Positions 35,304 through 46,343 of a DNA stretch of 64,000 bases are shown one piece after another. The notes beneath the pieces were generated by a model that saw only the letters and a list, made by a program, of their open reading frames with translations, was not told the origin of the DNA and ran no database searches. This DNA comes from Oscheius dolichura (Eukaryota > Nematoda > Chromadorea > Rhabditida > Rhabditidae), in assembly GCA_932521035.1 (NCBI GenBank), contig OW051492.1, forward strand, positions 9,610,001 through 9,674,000. Reading direction: 5' to 3'. Numbering within the stretch: position 1 is the first letter of the stretch; the number at the start of each line of letters is the position of its first letter. The position numbers and the translations under genes were made by a program.

Positions 35304-35513
35304 GACGAATCGCAGGCCGACAAGACGGCACTTCTACAGGAGCTCCCGCGTCGCTGACTGAGCAAGGTGAGTTTTTTTTTAAATCTAAAAAAGAGAGTGT
35401 AAATCCAACCGAATGATGTTCTTTTTATAGGAGAAGGCCCCCTCTCCGACTGTGTTGAAGCCGAGCCGGTCGACGAGGAAGGCCCGGCCGAGGGATCCAG
35501 CTCCGAGTGCTGA
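35304..35513 (+). CDS. possible small spliced gene (tentative)
   Basis: A GTGAGT...TTTTTATAG intron (35367-35430) joins an upstream exon to one reading EGPLSDCVEAEPVDEEGPAE and ending SSSEC at 35513, followed by AATAAA near 35536. In the exon before, the matching frame (DGTSTGAPASLTEQ) has no ATG. A different frame has MYKKYEDESQADKTALLQEL and stops before the intron. The strand and the splice look real; the start is unresolved. Confidence 0.3.
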
Positions 35514-35769
35514 AAAGCTGAAAAGATAAAAAGAATAAAAAGTTGATAAAAAAAAGACTGTTTCATTTTTTTAACTTGGCTAAAAAACGCGAGGCCTGTC
35601 CCTTTTGATTCTTCCAGAGACTGTAGTAATAGCTGCTGTAAAAAATCTAGAATAAAACAATGATACTTTTATAAAGTTAAAAGTGTTACAGCTGTAAAGT
35701 TTATTACATTAATAACGAAGAAATTTTAGCTGCCACAAAAGGATGAAACGTCTTGTCCGAAAAAGCTTT

Positions 35770-36698
35770 CTATTCGCCGTAGAAGTACGCCAGAAGAATG
35801 CTACCAACTCCTAAAAGCAGACCAGAGGCAATCTTGTACTTTCTATCAACGTAGGGCTCTTCTTTACCCTGCAATAATATCATGGTTATTCTAAAATCAA
35901 GCTACCAAACCTCAATTTTATTAATCAGCTTATCAATGTGAGCGATTAAATCGTTGGTGGACTTCTTAATGTTTCGACCAATAGAAACGAGCTGCCTACG
36001 ATTATCAACGTTCTAAAGCCATCAATGGCTAAGCCGTGCTGGATCATGTCTCTTTGCATTATAATAAGATGTTGATTGATATTGCTGAGGAGAATATTCA
36101 AACGGGCCAAGGAGAGTCCAATATAACTGCAAAGTAAAAATATAATCTTTGAGCAGTTATGAGAAATACTATACAAAAATGGCAATAAAAAAGAAGAGCT
36201 TACGTTCCACTTTCGTCAGCTCCAAGCTCGGTATAGACGGAACTAGAATCCCAATATGAGATACTTTCTTTCCTCATTTGTTGCCGCTTTTCTTTATTCT
36301 CCTCCAAGACGTCTTCCATGATCAATTCCAGCTGACCGGGCAAGTAGTTATGGAGAGCATCTACAGTTTTTGCGGAACAGCCTACAACAGAATAATATGG
36401 ATAATTAAAACACGGTTACCTGAATCAATCACTGACCTCTGAGCAATATTCGGCCACGGTGAAGCGGACCTCGAAACCTTGTGAAGAAACAATTCAGGAG
36501 GAAAGTCAGAAGACGTGGGTTCCTTTTTCTAAAAATATTAAAATAAAAATACCAATAGAATCTCTTTGCCAACCTCAACTATGGGTAAGAAATAAATATT
36601 ATCATCGTCGTGTTCCAAACGCTTCGAGACAGGAACGAGTTCGGGACAATATTCATACGAATCTACTGGTTCAATCAGCACCGCTATCAATAAACAGC
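35770..36698 (-). CDS. tail-anchored, helix-rich protein, one-base frame break
   Basis: Exons on the minus strand read VLIEPVDSYEYCPELVPVSK (36698 downward), then KKEPTSSDFPPELFLHKVSR, then CSAKTVDALHNYLPGQLELI with an EENKEKRQQMRKES helix. Next come YIGLSLARLNILLSNINQHL and IMQRDMIQHGLAIDGF, then RQLVSIGRNIKKSTNDLIAH, and finally KYKIASGLLLGVGSILLAYF with TAG at 35770. The last hydrophobic stretch is a C-terminal membrane anchor. The frame changes by one base near 36000, between GLAIDGF and NVDNRRQLV, and no intron can explain it. The first exon and start are not found. The family is not recognised; the layout recalls membrane-fusion or tethering proteins. Confidence 0.5.
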
Positions 36699-36914
36699 CT
36701 GAACGTTGAGTATATTATGCGTTTAGAAATTTACAATGAGAAGCACATTGGGAGTAATAAGAATACGGTGCAAACAAGCGAACTAATGTAAAGATACATA
36801 AGACAGAAGATTAGAAAAACGAAGGAGCAACTAATAATAATCGATGTTTCAAGTTTTCAATAATTTTTCTTATCTACCTGTTATTTGACCGCCGAATTAT
36901 AATCCCACGAGAAA

Positions 36915-38154
36915 ATGACTAGAGACCGGTGCAAGATTGCCTCGCTGGGCAGGAGAGCAGCTCGGAAAGGGAATACGGCGCTGGAGAAGGGGGAGCCAAG
37001 CACGGTCAATCCGTTACGGCTTGTGCAATAATGACAGCAGCAAAACAAATAAGAACAACGAATAAAAAATTGGGAGCTGATTTTAGGAGCGGAAACACCT
37101 TGGGCGGCAAAAAGAACACTGAAGAGCGCAGACCTTTAGGCAGCATATCAGCTCTGATTCTGCAGAAGGCATTCTCATTCATTCTTTCTGCTTTGTGTGC
37201 CGTCTGCTTTGCCTTTCAGGTAGTTTTATTCATCAAAACAAAAAAAAAGCAATACAGAACACACAAGGTGTGTATAAACAAACAGAAGGAATGCTGCATT
37301 GGTTCTATGAAACGGACGAATTCCAGCTCGAGCAAAAGCAATTTTTATACGAAGGCGAACGAATAACTTATTTTTCTATTTTTTATATAGAATTATGACA
37401 AATGGAACATCTACTATCAATATACAACTTATGCTTGCAATGCGTGCTAATAGATTCAAAGGCACCACTACTTTTTGAAGGCGGCTGCTTGATTGTTACT
37501 GCTCTTCTATGTTTTTCATAGAATTGCTGCAAATGGATCATACTATTACTATCAGTATACAATATATGCTTGGGAGCTAATGCATGTAAAGGCATCATTA
37601 CTTTGTAAAGATTAGTGACTGATTGTCACTTATTTGTTCCTGCTACATGCTTATTTTCTTGAAAGATTGAAATCATTGTTCAAGCTATTTTTTCGTATAT
37701 AATTATAAGATTATCCGTTTATAGAATGCCAACAGAAGAGATGCATTAGGCCTAAGCCACCACGCGATACCACCGGTCCAAAGGGTTAATTTAATGACTG
37801 CATTTATCTTTCTCTAGGATGAGATGATTGGCGAAACTGAGACTGTAGGTACTGATGGAGAACCTGAAAAACCCGCTGCACCTCGTGAGAAGACTGCTGC
37901 GGAGCTGCAGTACGAGAGCGAGCTTGCCGAATATAACAAGATGAAGACTCAGAGAATTCAAGGCTAAACAAAAGGTTGAACATATCGCAAATTATTATTT
38001 CTAGGCTGAAGTTGCCGAGTCCAAAGAAAAGACGGAGAAGGTGTCAAAGACGATTTCGGCAAAGGACCATAAAGAGGACATCGGCACCCGCAAGGAAACC
38101 AACAAGAAAATCGTTCATGTTTGTCTCTTTCCTAATTCAGATCTTTATGCATAG
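36915..38154 (+). CDS. charged protein gene split by a repeat insertion, frame broken (tentative)
   Basis: An ATG at 36915 opens MTRDRCKIASLGRRAARKGN and runs to a possible donor near 37000. After the 0.7 kb repeat, exons at 37817-37960 (DEMIGETETVGTDGEPEKPA, TAAELQYESELAEYNKMKTQ) and about 38004-38154 (AEVAESKEKTEKVSKTISAK, ending PNSDLYA) follow. Joining the last two needs a one-base shift near 37965. The protein is highly charged and probably a coiled coil. AATAAA occurs near 38247. It may be a pseudogene. Confidence 0.35.
37041..37750. repeat. 0.7 kb repeat family R, copy 1
   Basis: Direct copy of 40944-41666, about 95 percent alike by eye. Starts AACAAATAAGA(A/G)CAACGAAT and ends GAATGCCAACAGAAGAGA. 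Inside are two related tandem units of about 110 bases (AAATGGAACATCTACTATCA... and AAATGGATCATACTATTACT...). No convincing coding frame is shared by both copies. Confidence 0.8.
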
Positions 38155-38254
38155 CATATTCTGTTTTGGATTTGTTGCCTTTTGTTGTTTTTTTGTCGAC
38201 TTTGATTGTTGATGAACATTTTGTAGCCTATGGCGATATTTCTTCAATAAATTT

Positions 38255-38462
38255 CTATTTTTCGGACTTCCGGTGTTTCTCTTCGTGCTCTACAGACGCG
38301 GCTAGGTCGTCGACGGCCATAACGGCGAGGATGACCACGTAAACGAAGAAAGCCGTCTCTGTCACTAGAAGAGGCGACAATCCGAAGATCCTGTCCTCTT
38401 CGAGGGCGTGCTGCGAGGTTTCGCGAAGAAAAGCAAAATGCAACGCGAAGAAAAAAAGCCAT
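38255..38462 (-). CDS. possible small membrane protein downstream of the SH2 kinase (tentative)
   Basis: A minus-strand frame reads LRETSQHALEEDRIFGLSPL, then a membrane segment (VTETAFFVYVVILAVMAVDD), and ends HEEKHRKSEK at 38255. It starts about 140 bases after the stop of the kinase on the same strand, a spacing seen in nematode operons. No ATG is found in this frame; the nearby ATG at about 38462 is in another frame. A spliced or trans-spliced start is possible. Confidence 0.3.
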
Positions 38463-38600
38463 ACGCGAAAAGGAAAGAAGAAGAAACAGGCGCGACGTGG
38501 AAACGTATAAAAGCGAGAAAAAGAAAACGGAAAATTTTATTAGACGAGGAAAAGCGAATGTGTGCTGTCGCTCTAACCGGGGTTCGGCTGATCCTCCTCC

Positions 38601-40443
38601 TCAGTCTTCCGTTAGCTCTTCGGTGGTACTGCTCTTCTTCTTGGCACGGACTCCGTCGCAGGACTTCAAATCGCTCGTGATGTCCTCAAGGAAGGCGGCA
38701 ACGTTGTCCATGGTGGCCCGCCTCTTCTGGTCCAACAGGAAGAGACTCTTCTTGGCGTAATCTCGGATAGGGAGCGGGCACCTTTCGGGCAGCGAGAGAA
38801 AATTGCCTCTGCACACATTCTTCTTTACTGTCCGGGGATCGAGACCGGCCCAAGGCTCATTTGAGTTTGTAAAGATCTCAAAGATCAATACTCCGAAACT
38901 GAAAAATGAGATAAAGACGACTATAAATGGGAAAAATTGCCCAATTTTAACTCATTTGTTCACAAAATTTTGATAAAGACGTAAAATTCGCACCTGTAGA
39001 CGTCACTCATCTTGGTGAATATAAGCCAGCGTAGGGACTCGGGGGCAAGCCATTTGATCGGTAGCTTTGATGCTGCAGTGTCCTGATACTGGCCCGATTC
39101 ATCAACCAGCTTGCTCAGTCCGAAAACAGCTATCTTCAGCAGCCTCTCCTTGCCATTGTAGAGGCAGTTCCGCGCGGCGATGTCCCTGTGGATGATCTTT
39201 AGGCCGTGGATGTAGGCCAGTCCATTGGCCGCCCCGGAGCACATGCCAATCTTCTCGCGGGTGTCGATCATCCCCTCGCCCATCTCCAAGTAGTCATCCA
39301 AACTTCCGCCGTCCATCAGCTTCAGGATGATCGCGATCGGCTGTTCCAGAGCGACCAGGCCGTAGAGGCGGACCACGTTGCGGTGCTTGAGGCAGTTCTG
39401 GATCCAGGCTTCCTTCATCATCTCCCTCACTTTTTCCTTCGTCGCCTCGCTCTGGTCCTTTCCCAGCTTGACCGCCACACGGACCGGCCTATTCTTCTTC
39501 CTTTTAAGCACTCCTTCGCGTAGCTGAATATAAAAATTGCATATATGACCATTTTGAGAAATGCAAAAAGCTTTTGACCGTGACGCAGAATTGAACTTGC
39601 GCTGTTCGGATGCTGGTGCGCGCCTTACACCGCTGCGCCATTCGAGTAGAGTGCGCGGCTTATTTGGCGCAATATATGATGATGCACTGTATTCATTAAA
39701 ATGTTTACTGACCTCTCCGAAAGCTCCCTCTCCCAGCAGCTTATACAGTTCCAAGTCGGTATGGCCGAATTCCCATTTGTCCAGAGGTATTCCGCGCCTG
39801 AGATAGGCGGACCCGGGTTTGGACGTGGTGTGGGAATAGCTCTTGATCAGCTCGTCGATCGTGCCAAACCCAATGGTCTCGTCGATCCGGTACTGCCCCT
39901 TCGACCTGCTCACGAGCACGTGGTGGGCCTTCTTCGTGCCTTTAACCGACAAAACGAGGTGCCTGAAAAATCGAGAAAATTGAAAGTTTAACATTATAAA
40001 ATAATTTTTAGCAATCGAATGAACTCAGAAAAAAAAGCAAAAAGAATTTGACAGCGAGCGGAACCGAACGACCTCATCAAGCGTTGACAGTGGCTTGCTA
40101 CCGTCTGCGCCAATAATGTAATAAGTCAATTGACTTACTTTCCATGGAATGCGCCTTCAAACTGAACCAGCCGTAGAAGAAAATCTCCTTCATGGAGAAG
40201 TAGCTTTTCTGCATCTCTTCGTTCAACGTATCCATGATAGCATGCAAGTTCCTTGAGCATCTTCTCGTCGTCGAGGCTGATTACGTCAGAAACCGTCTTC
40301 TGTTTCGGGTCGTCGGTGCCGAGAGCCTCAAATTCGCGTTCCGGGAGTTTCGGCGTCTTGATATCGTCGCTTTTCCGCTTCAGATCTTCTTTGCGTTCTT
40401 CCCCCCGGGGCCGTAGTTGTCTCTTGGCCGACATGCAATACAT
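38601..40443 (-). CDS. SH2-domain non-receptor tyrosine kinase (Fer/Fes-like nematode type), DFG altered
   Basis: Four exons: 40443-40139, 39962-39713, 39525-38994 and 38898-38601. After a basic N-terminus, an SH2 domain covers HGYVERRDAEKLLLHEGDFL to about GTIDELIKSY; the FLVR-type strand reads GDFLLRL with its arginine present. The kinase domain has LLGEGAFGE, RVAVKLGK (lysine present), IIHRDIAARNCL (HRD and AARN present) and KLPIKWLAPESL. The DFG motif, however, reads AVFG, so the magnesium-binding Asp is Val. The C-terminal lobe continues FGVLIFEIFTNSNEPWAGLD and ends KKKSSTTEELTED. Small SH2 kinases of this shape are a nematode expansion, often sperm-expressed. Catalytic activity is doubtful. 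Two introns hold tRNA-like sequences. Confidence 0.9.
39578..39650 (-). repeat. tRNA-like sequence in kinase intron (pseudo-tRNA or SINE head)
   Basis: The minus strand has a good A-box (TGGCGCAGCGGTGTAAGG) with a perfect 4 bp D stem GCGC/GCGC, and a B-box-like AAGTTCAATTCTG at the right distance. The anticodon and T stems do not pair cleanly, so it is unlikely to be a working tRNA. Confidence 0.4.
40046..40115 (-). repeat. second tRNA-like sequence in kinase intron
   Basis: The minus strand has TGGCGCAGACGGTAGC (A-box-like) and GTCGTTCGGTTCCGCTC (B-box-like) about 35 bases apart. The stems are imperfect. It has the same orientation as the host gene and as the other tRNA-like copy. Confidence 0.35.
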
Positions 40444-40943
40444 CGGTGGATTCAAGCATCTTTTGCTGGAAAGCGTCTTGACGGTTCACTGAAATAGTTT
40501 CGTTATTAGCTTCCTATTTGAATCTGTCTAAAAAGATCGTTTTCATGGGAATTTGCCGCCGTTAGCCGGGGAAAATGACGGCTGGGCCCCGGCTGGTCTC
40601 CCACGTCGTCCCCCGCACCCGTAAGATAAAGGAAAAAAAACTTACTGAGGAAGAAGAAAGCAGACGGGCAGCTGTATGAGTCGAGTAGTGTATCAGCAGC
40701 GTAGAGAAGAAGAGAGGGACCTGAAGAAAGGACGTTTATAAGGGCAAGAGAAAGACGACGGAGATGTGGTCGCCAAGTTATGGCGGAGAATAAAACAAGA
40801 GAAGAACATCAACACAAAATGATACAGAAAGGGGGAAGGTAGCTGAATGACTAATTTTGACTGGCCACGAGTTTTGGCGCTTGACGCGACTCGACAACAT
40901 CTTTTGGTCAAAACCTTGTTTTCCTTCTCGACGTGTCAACCTC
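40444..40943. other. upstream region of the SH2 kinase
   Basis: No coding exon recognised. It contains one lone arm of hairpin family H (CCCGCACCCGTAAGAT, near 40612) and a GC-rich patch at 40557-40610. Confidence 0.4.
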
Positions 40944-41666
40944 CAAGACAAAAACAAATAAGAGCAACGAATAAAAAATCGGGAGCTGATTTTACGAGCG
41001 GAAACACCTTGGGCGGCAAAAATAATACTGAAGAGCGCCGGCGCTGACCTTTAGGCAGCATATCAGCTCTGATTCTGCAGAAGGCATTCTCATTCATTCT
41101 TTCTGCTTTGTGTGCCGTCTGCTTTGCCTTTCAGGCAGTTTTATTCATCAAAACATGCAATACAGAACACACAAGGTGTGTATAAACAAACAGAAGGAAT
41201 GCTGCATTGTTTCTATGAAACAGACGAATTGCAGCTCGAGCAAACGCAATTTTTATACGAAGGCGAACGAATAACTTATTTTTCTATTTTTTACATAGAA
41301 TTATGACAAAAAGAACAAATGGAACATCTACTATCAATATACAACTTATGCTTGCAACGCGTGCTAATACATTCAAAGGCACACTACTTTTTGAAGGCGA
41401 CTGCTTGATTGTTACTGCTCTTCTATGTTTTTCATAGAATTGCTGCAAATGGATCATACTATTACTATCAGTATACAATATATGCTTGGGAGCTAATGCA
41501 TGTAAAGGCATCATTACTTTGTAAAGATTGGTGACTGATTGTCACTTATTTGTTCCTGCTACATGCTTATTTTCTTGAAAGATTGAAATCATTGTTCAAG
41601 CTATTTTTTCGTATATAATTATAAGATTACCCTTTTATAGAATGCCAACAGAAGAGACGCATTAAT
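40944..41666. repeat. 0.7 kb repeat family R, copy 2
   Basis: Direct copy of 37041-37750 with scattered substitutions and small indels. It ends about 45 bases before the ATG of the next gene, so it may form that gene's upstream region. Confidence 0.8.
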
Positions 41667-41710
41667 ATGTTCGCGAAATGTAGCCATTGGTCGAATTGCC
41701 AGCACCGAAT

Positions 41711-42289
41711 ATGTCAGAGGTATGTCTTTATATATTTCCATTGTTTGTGGGAGCGAAATGAATCATTTTGTCATTTCAACTCTAGAGCGCTTCGATATTC
41801 GCTTCTACAGACATTGCTGCTGTAATTCACAAACTGTTACAAAATCTAAAGGGATATTTTCAGGAAAAAGTAGGAACAGCCTTTGGTAATGTAAAAGTTA
41901 CCATTTACCGAGACCGTTCTAAGCTTCCACTTATCGCCTTCCATGTTCTTGGACTCGACTGTAAGCTACTTACTACATCATTTGCTAATCATATTTTTTA
42001 GCCGAAAGCAACTTCCAAAATTTCTTCCAATACGTCTCCATTGCCGAGTTCAGCGATAAGTTCTGCGTGTATAAAATAGATGCTCCTGAACAGGAAGTTG
42101 ATGCTCAGCCTCTTCCAGCAGAGTAAGAAGAAAGAAGCCTACGTATATTCTATGTATTTTATAGCTTTGTCTATCCTTCCATGGAGGGCCGCCAAAATCG
42201 TTGAAACCGTTGCCGATTATTTTGGCATTAGCTCGATGATTCTCTTCGGTTTGGTCGCGGTGCTAATGCTCTCCTCCGTTTTGCGGTAA
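41711..42289 (+). CDS. small protein, possibly tail-anchored, with a frame ambiguity
   Basis: Exons 41711-41719 (MSE), 41786-41960, 42002-42122 and 42165-42289. The protein reads SASIFASTDIAAVIHKLLQN, GNVKVTIYRDRSKLPLIAFH, FFQYVSIAEFSDKFCVYKID. It can stop at 42126 (PLPAE), or splice at GTAAGA to the next exon, which in another frame encodes a strong membrane segment (ISSMILFGLVAVLMLSSVLR) before a TAA. The phases do not match by one base. The family is not recognised. Confidence 0.5.
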
Positions 42290-42730
42290 TTTACAAGAGA
42301 ACGCTAATTGAAACATTTTAGCTCTTGAATCAACGCCGTGTTGATGCACTGATCCCCGTCAACTGCACCGCCCAGCAAGCTGGATGGGTAGAATGGGGGA
42401 TATCAGAAAGTACGCCTTTACTTATTGGGAAAAAACCTTGGTGGCGCTTCTGAGAAATAGCTCTAAAACTCCGGAACCTCAGTAGCCGCCATCATTTCAT
42501 TTCATTATATTTGCTCAGTTTTCAGTATAGCAAACAATCAACTTCCAAGCAAGATTTTTAAAACTAGAAGCAAATATGCTTCCATGCTAATAACGAGTTG
42601 AAAATAACTAGAAATCACAGCACACTGCCATGTCGCATGCATTTGATAATTTACAATTTTCAGGGGAATATGGGCTATCTTCGTAATACCGGTATGACTT
42701 CGTTCACCGTCGACTAGCTAATGTGGCATC

Positions 42731-43258
42731 ATGTCGGCCATCAACTTGATGAATGCAACACCGACATTGTTCGTCAATACAGAGTACTTCCAACATCTGC
42801 CCAATCCCTCAATCCTGGTTGCACTTGTGGAATCTTATGTCAAGTAGGCATTCCCCAAGTATTCGTTATTCTATTTTATTTTTCAGTCGTTCCGCGATCC
42901 ACATGTCTCGCGATGGCCACAATGGGCTGTGGCTGGATGTACTTGTACTCCAAATTGTGGGAGCAGGAAGTTCTTTCATCAACGAGACTGTAGACGTCAA
43001 CACCAAACTGGACCCCAGCAAAGCTGACTGGACTAGATTTCCGACTAGTGTGGGTTGGTGTTGGATGACCGCCCGGAAGCGGTTACCGAGAGTATGATGC
43101 TTTTCCTGCAAGGCCTCGGATGTATGTTTTTAGCTTGCAGTGTGTTGCATAGATTTATTTCAGTCCCTACAATGAATGTGGTAAAGCTGATGAAGAAAAT
43201 ACACGATGCGCAAACGGGCTCGTTTTCCGCCACTGATTCTATTGTAAATGAGTGTTGA
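42731..43258 (+). CDS. unidentified small protein with one-base frame break
   Basis: Exons 42731-42843 (MSAINLMNATPTLFVNTEYF, LPNPSILVALVESYVK), 42887-43121 and 43164-43258. The second exon reads NRSAIHMSRDGHNGLWLDVL, VDVNTKLDPSKADWTRFP, and then continues in another frame as DDRPEAVTESMMLFLQGLG. The last exon adds PTMNVVKLMKKIHDAQTGSF and stops at 43258. The break near 43045 cannot be removed by splicing that I can see. Confidence 0.5.
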
Positions 43259-43905
43259 AGAAATGTAAATGTGATATTCCCTGGCGCTGCTCTCGTATTC
43301 GCTTCAAGCTTTTATTCAGCCTTATTGTTAATTTCCCACTTAGCTTTTACAAAAAGCCTCGCGATGTTGCCATGAACCTCACCATAGAAATGAAAGAGAT
43401 TCCATTATATTTTTGTGATATTTAAATAAAATAATGACTTACTTTGTTTTTAGCTAAAAGAGACGTGAAAAAAACTGCCCGTATTGCGACGGATCTCCAC
43501 AACTGCAATGCTACCAAATGTGTACTATAAAGGTAAGCCGGAAAGAAAATTAGACAGCCATAAAAACTACAGATTAAAAATTCCGCCTGCGGAATTTTCT
43601 GATCCCGGAAAAATTCCGCTGGCGGAATTTTCTGATCCGGGGGAAAAATTATCTCCCTGGTGAATTCCATTGAGAAGATGTACTCCTTTAACATCCTTTA
43701 GGACCCTTCCCTTCATTTTGAAAATTCATATCTTATGTCCTACCGATATCCTATAGGTGCGCTGCGGCAGCTGGACGAGCGTTAAAAAACTACCACTCAA
43801 TAACAAATGTTAACAAAGATACTGAAAAAAAATTTGCTTAGGGATTCGCCTCTGTTGGGGGTATTTCGACATATAATTGAACGACACTAGCAAAAAGGGG
43901 GAGTG
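43259..43905. other. intergenic with palindromic CGGAATTTTC repeats
   Basis: No gene seen. Two copies of a ~30 base unit containing ATTCCGCnnGCGGAATTTTC occur at about 43580-43645. The same palindrome (TTCCGCCAGCGGAA) occurs twice at 44652-44700 inside an intron of the next gene. Confidence 0.5.
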
Positions 43906-43971
43906 TGTTTCGCTCCTTATCACGACACAAAAAGAAAAGAAAAAAAAACTGTTGGTGGAGCTCATCAGGTG
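43906..43971 (+). promoter_or_regulatory. duplicated leader of tandem gene A
   Basis: TTTCGCTCCTTATCACGACA, a run of A and G, then CTGTTGGTGGAGCTCATCAG up to the ATG. The same ~65 bases precede gene B at 46642-46706. CTGTTGG here pairs with CCAACAG just after the ATG, so the start codon sits in a predicted hairpin. Confidence 0.6.
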
Positions 43972-46343
43972 ATGTCCAACAGTAATGATACCATCGAAAA
44001 GAAAAGAAAAAACTACATAATGGATAATTCCAGATCTCCATTTGGGAAGAGGTTCAAACAATGGATTTTCATCGATTATGTGAGTACTTGTCTCCAGGAT
44101 CATCGATACGTCTCTCCAGGCAGGTAGGTCTTCTATCCCTAAAACAACAATATTGAATAATGAAAAGATGTTAAGTATCTAGTTATCTTATTATCTTTAG
44201 CTGTCCAAACAGCCATTGATCTACCTGTATTGATATGTTTCCCAATTTTTAAAACCATTTTCTGCTATTCTAGTTTTTCCAGATGTACAAAGTAAATGGT
44301 AAACTAAAAAAACGAGTATGTTTCAAATCCACGGTAACCGCATAATATACTTCAATTTCTTCCTGTTATCACCAGTATTCCAAGTGTTATGAAAAAAGGG
44401 AGACGATTAGATGATTCAAAAACAGATGAAGAAACAAAGTCGAAACTCATAATCGAAACGGTAGGCAATTCAATACTATACCCGTAATGTAGAACCCCGG
44501 CATTTAGATCTCCGAAGAACAAGAATTAAGCAGAGTAGAAGAAGTACCCGAAAATGACGACTGGAAGATGACGCCGCTTCAATTGACCAATGTGAGTTCT
44601 ATGTCCTACTATATTGATGGTACTCTACAAAAAATGGTCAATGGATTTTTTTTCCGCCAGCGGAATTTTTCCCCTGTCCATTTTTTTCCGCCAGCGGAAT
44701 TTTTTTTTTGCTAACCAAGAAGCTGTTAGAGCATACAACTTAAGACAGGCCCGGCCGGGCCAAAGCTGAGGTCCATAATTGCGGGCCGCGCCCATAAAAT
44801 GAGATATTGACAACATTCTAGAGTACGCGTTTTCTTATTGATGCTTCACCTACACCTGCTATGAAAACGGAAGTTGACTTTGTACCTGAAACTCCGGATA
44901 AAACAAAGGACCATCAAGAAAAGGTATAAATATAAAAGGGGAAAGCTAAATTAGGCACATTTAGATTACTGAAGATAAGAGCATAAAGCACACTAAGTAT
45001 GTGGATGTTCTTCCTGACGATTTTGCGGGTTCTCTCATAAGTTACGGTGTCTTTCGGCCGGTCAACGTAAATTTTTGAAAAAAAAGATAAAAGAAAACTA
45101 CATTTTAGGTTTATATCAGTGAACTGAAATCATTCCCAGTAATAAGAAAAATAGATGAAGAAACCGTTTCCCAGTTAGAAAGACATATAATAAGTGAGCC
45201 AGACGCACCTATTTTTGGTGATTTCCGCGGAGTCACATCTAGAGGAAGCAGATAACCATATCATGTGATCAAAAAAGTTATAACTGTAGTTCTGTATTAA
45301 TATTTGATGGTTGTGCTCGCACTGAAGCATATCTAAGGCTGTTGAAACGTGGAGTACTAGTAGGTTGCCTTGTTATTCCCAGGTAAAACAATTTAGAATG
45401 ATAAACAAACATCAATAAATGTTATTCTTATTGCCGAGACAGATATGGAAGAAATTAAATTAGGATTAAAAGAAGGAAGAATTGTCTGCCCTGCCTCTCT
45501 CGCTCCTATAATTCTTGGATATCTTAAAAAAAGCGTCTAGAAAAAACTTATGAAGAGCATGATTTAGTGAGTTGCTAAGAAAATAGAGTAATTTACTTTA
45601 CAGATTGGGACTTTGAGACAAACAACCTCTTCGTGTTTTAATATAGGTGATGATGATTTCTGCACATTTTTCAAATCTAAGCAAAAGAAACTAATTAACT
45701 TCATAATTAAAGAATTCAATTATTCGGAGGTTTGGACCCCTCTCTCGCTGATGAGTTTGTTTAGAGCGGTGCTAAGGATTTAAGTTGTGCACTAATGTTA
45801 CCGAAAAATATATTTTTGAAAACAATAGCATTAGAAAATCTAATGGTAGCAAAAACCGTGAGTTTTCCATTGGAACAATAGCCCGTTTTCAGAAAAGTGA
45901 AGAAACGAAATTTGTCCAATGGACTGGTAAAGACGTTTTCCAGTTGATTAAGGCGCGGTGTAAACCGGAATTTGAAACCAAATTATCTGCTTTTTTGGAT
46001 AAACTAATTTTTGGTGAATACAAAACTCTTACCTCTACTCAGGAACTCTATAATGTAAGTTAATTAGCCTCAAATTATCAAATTAATTTATAGACTATTA
46101 AAGAAAATGTTCCAACAAAAAAAGTTCTGGAGAACATCATAGGAGATAGAAAAATAAAGAAAATTAGAGCTGTGAGTTTCTAGTCTTTTCATTAAAGCTA
46201 CCGAATTTTAGAATGATCACTTAGATGCTGCTATACATTTATCAGCGAATATAAGTTCATTAACCCAATTAAAAACATTGACGCAAGTCCGAAAAAGGCA
46301 AATACCAAACCTTTACAAATTGCTTTCACTATCCTCTTCCTAA
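43972..46343 (+). CDS. tandem gene A: charged protein, possible BRCT-like segment
   Basis: Starts MSNSNDTIEKKRKNYIMDNS and uses many short exons with AT-rich introns ending TTTAG. Blocks in order: MKKGRRLDDSKTDEETKSKL; ISEEQELSRVEEVPENDDWK; STRFLIDASPTPAMKTEVDF; KYVDVLPDDFAGSLISYGVF; VYISELKSFPVIRKIDEETV; VLIFDGCARTEAYLRLLKRG; TDMEEIKLGLKEGRIVCPAS; IGTLRQTTSSCFNIGDDDFC; KFVQWTGKDVFQLIKARCKP; and a C-terminus ending YKLLSLSSS. The RTEAYLRLLKRG block resembles the helix of BRCT domains, but this is weak. Exon joins around 44280-44400 and 45230-45300 are uncertain in phase. It is a paralogue or leader-sharing partner of gene B. Function unknown; a nuclear role is a guess. Confidence 0.6.

Noticed and set aside
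39206-39523. Plus-strand frame over the kinase
   Set aside because: It is antisense to well-supported kinase-domain exons.
43943-44000. Small structured RNA gene at the CTGTTGG/CCAACAG hairpin
   Set aside because: The hairpin overlaps the start codons of two protein genes, so a leader element is the simpler reading.
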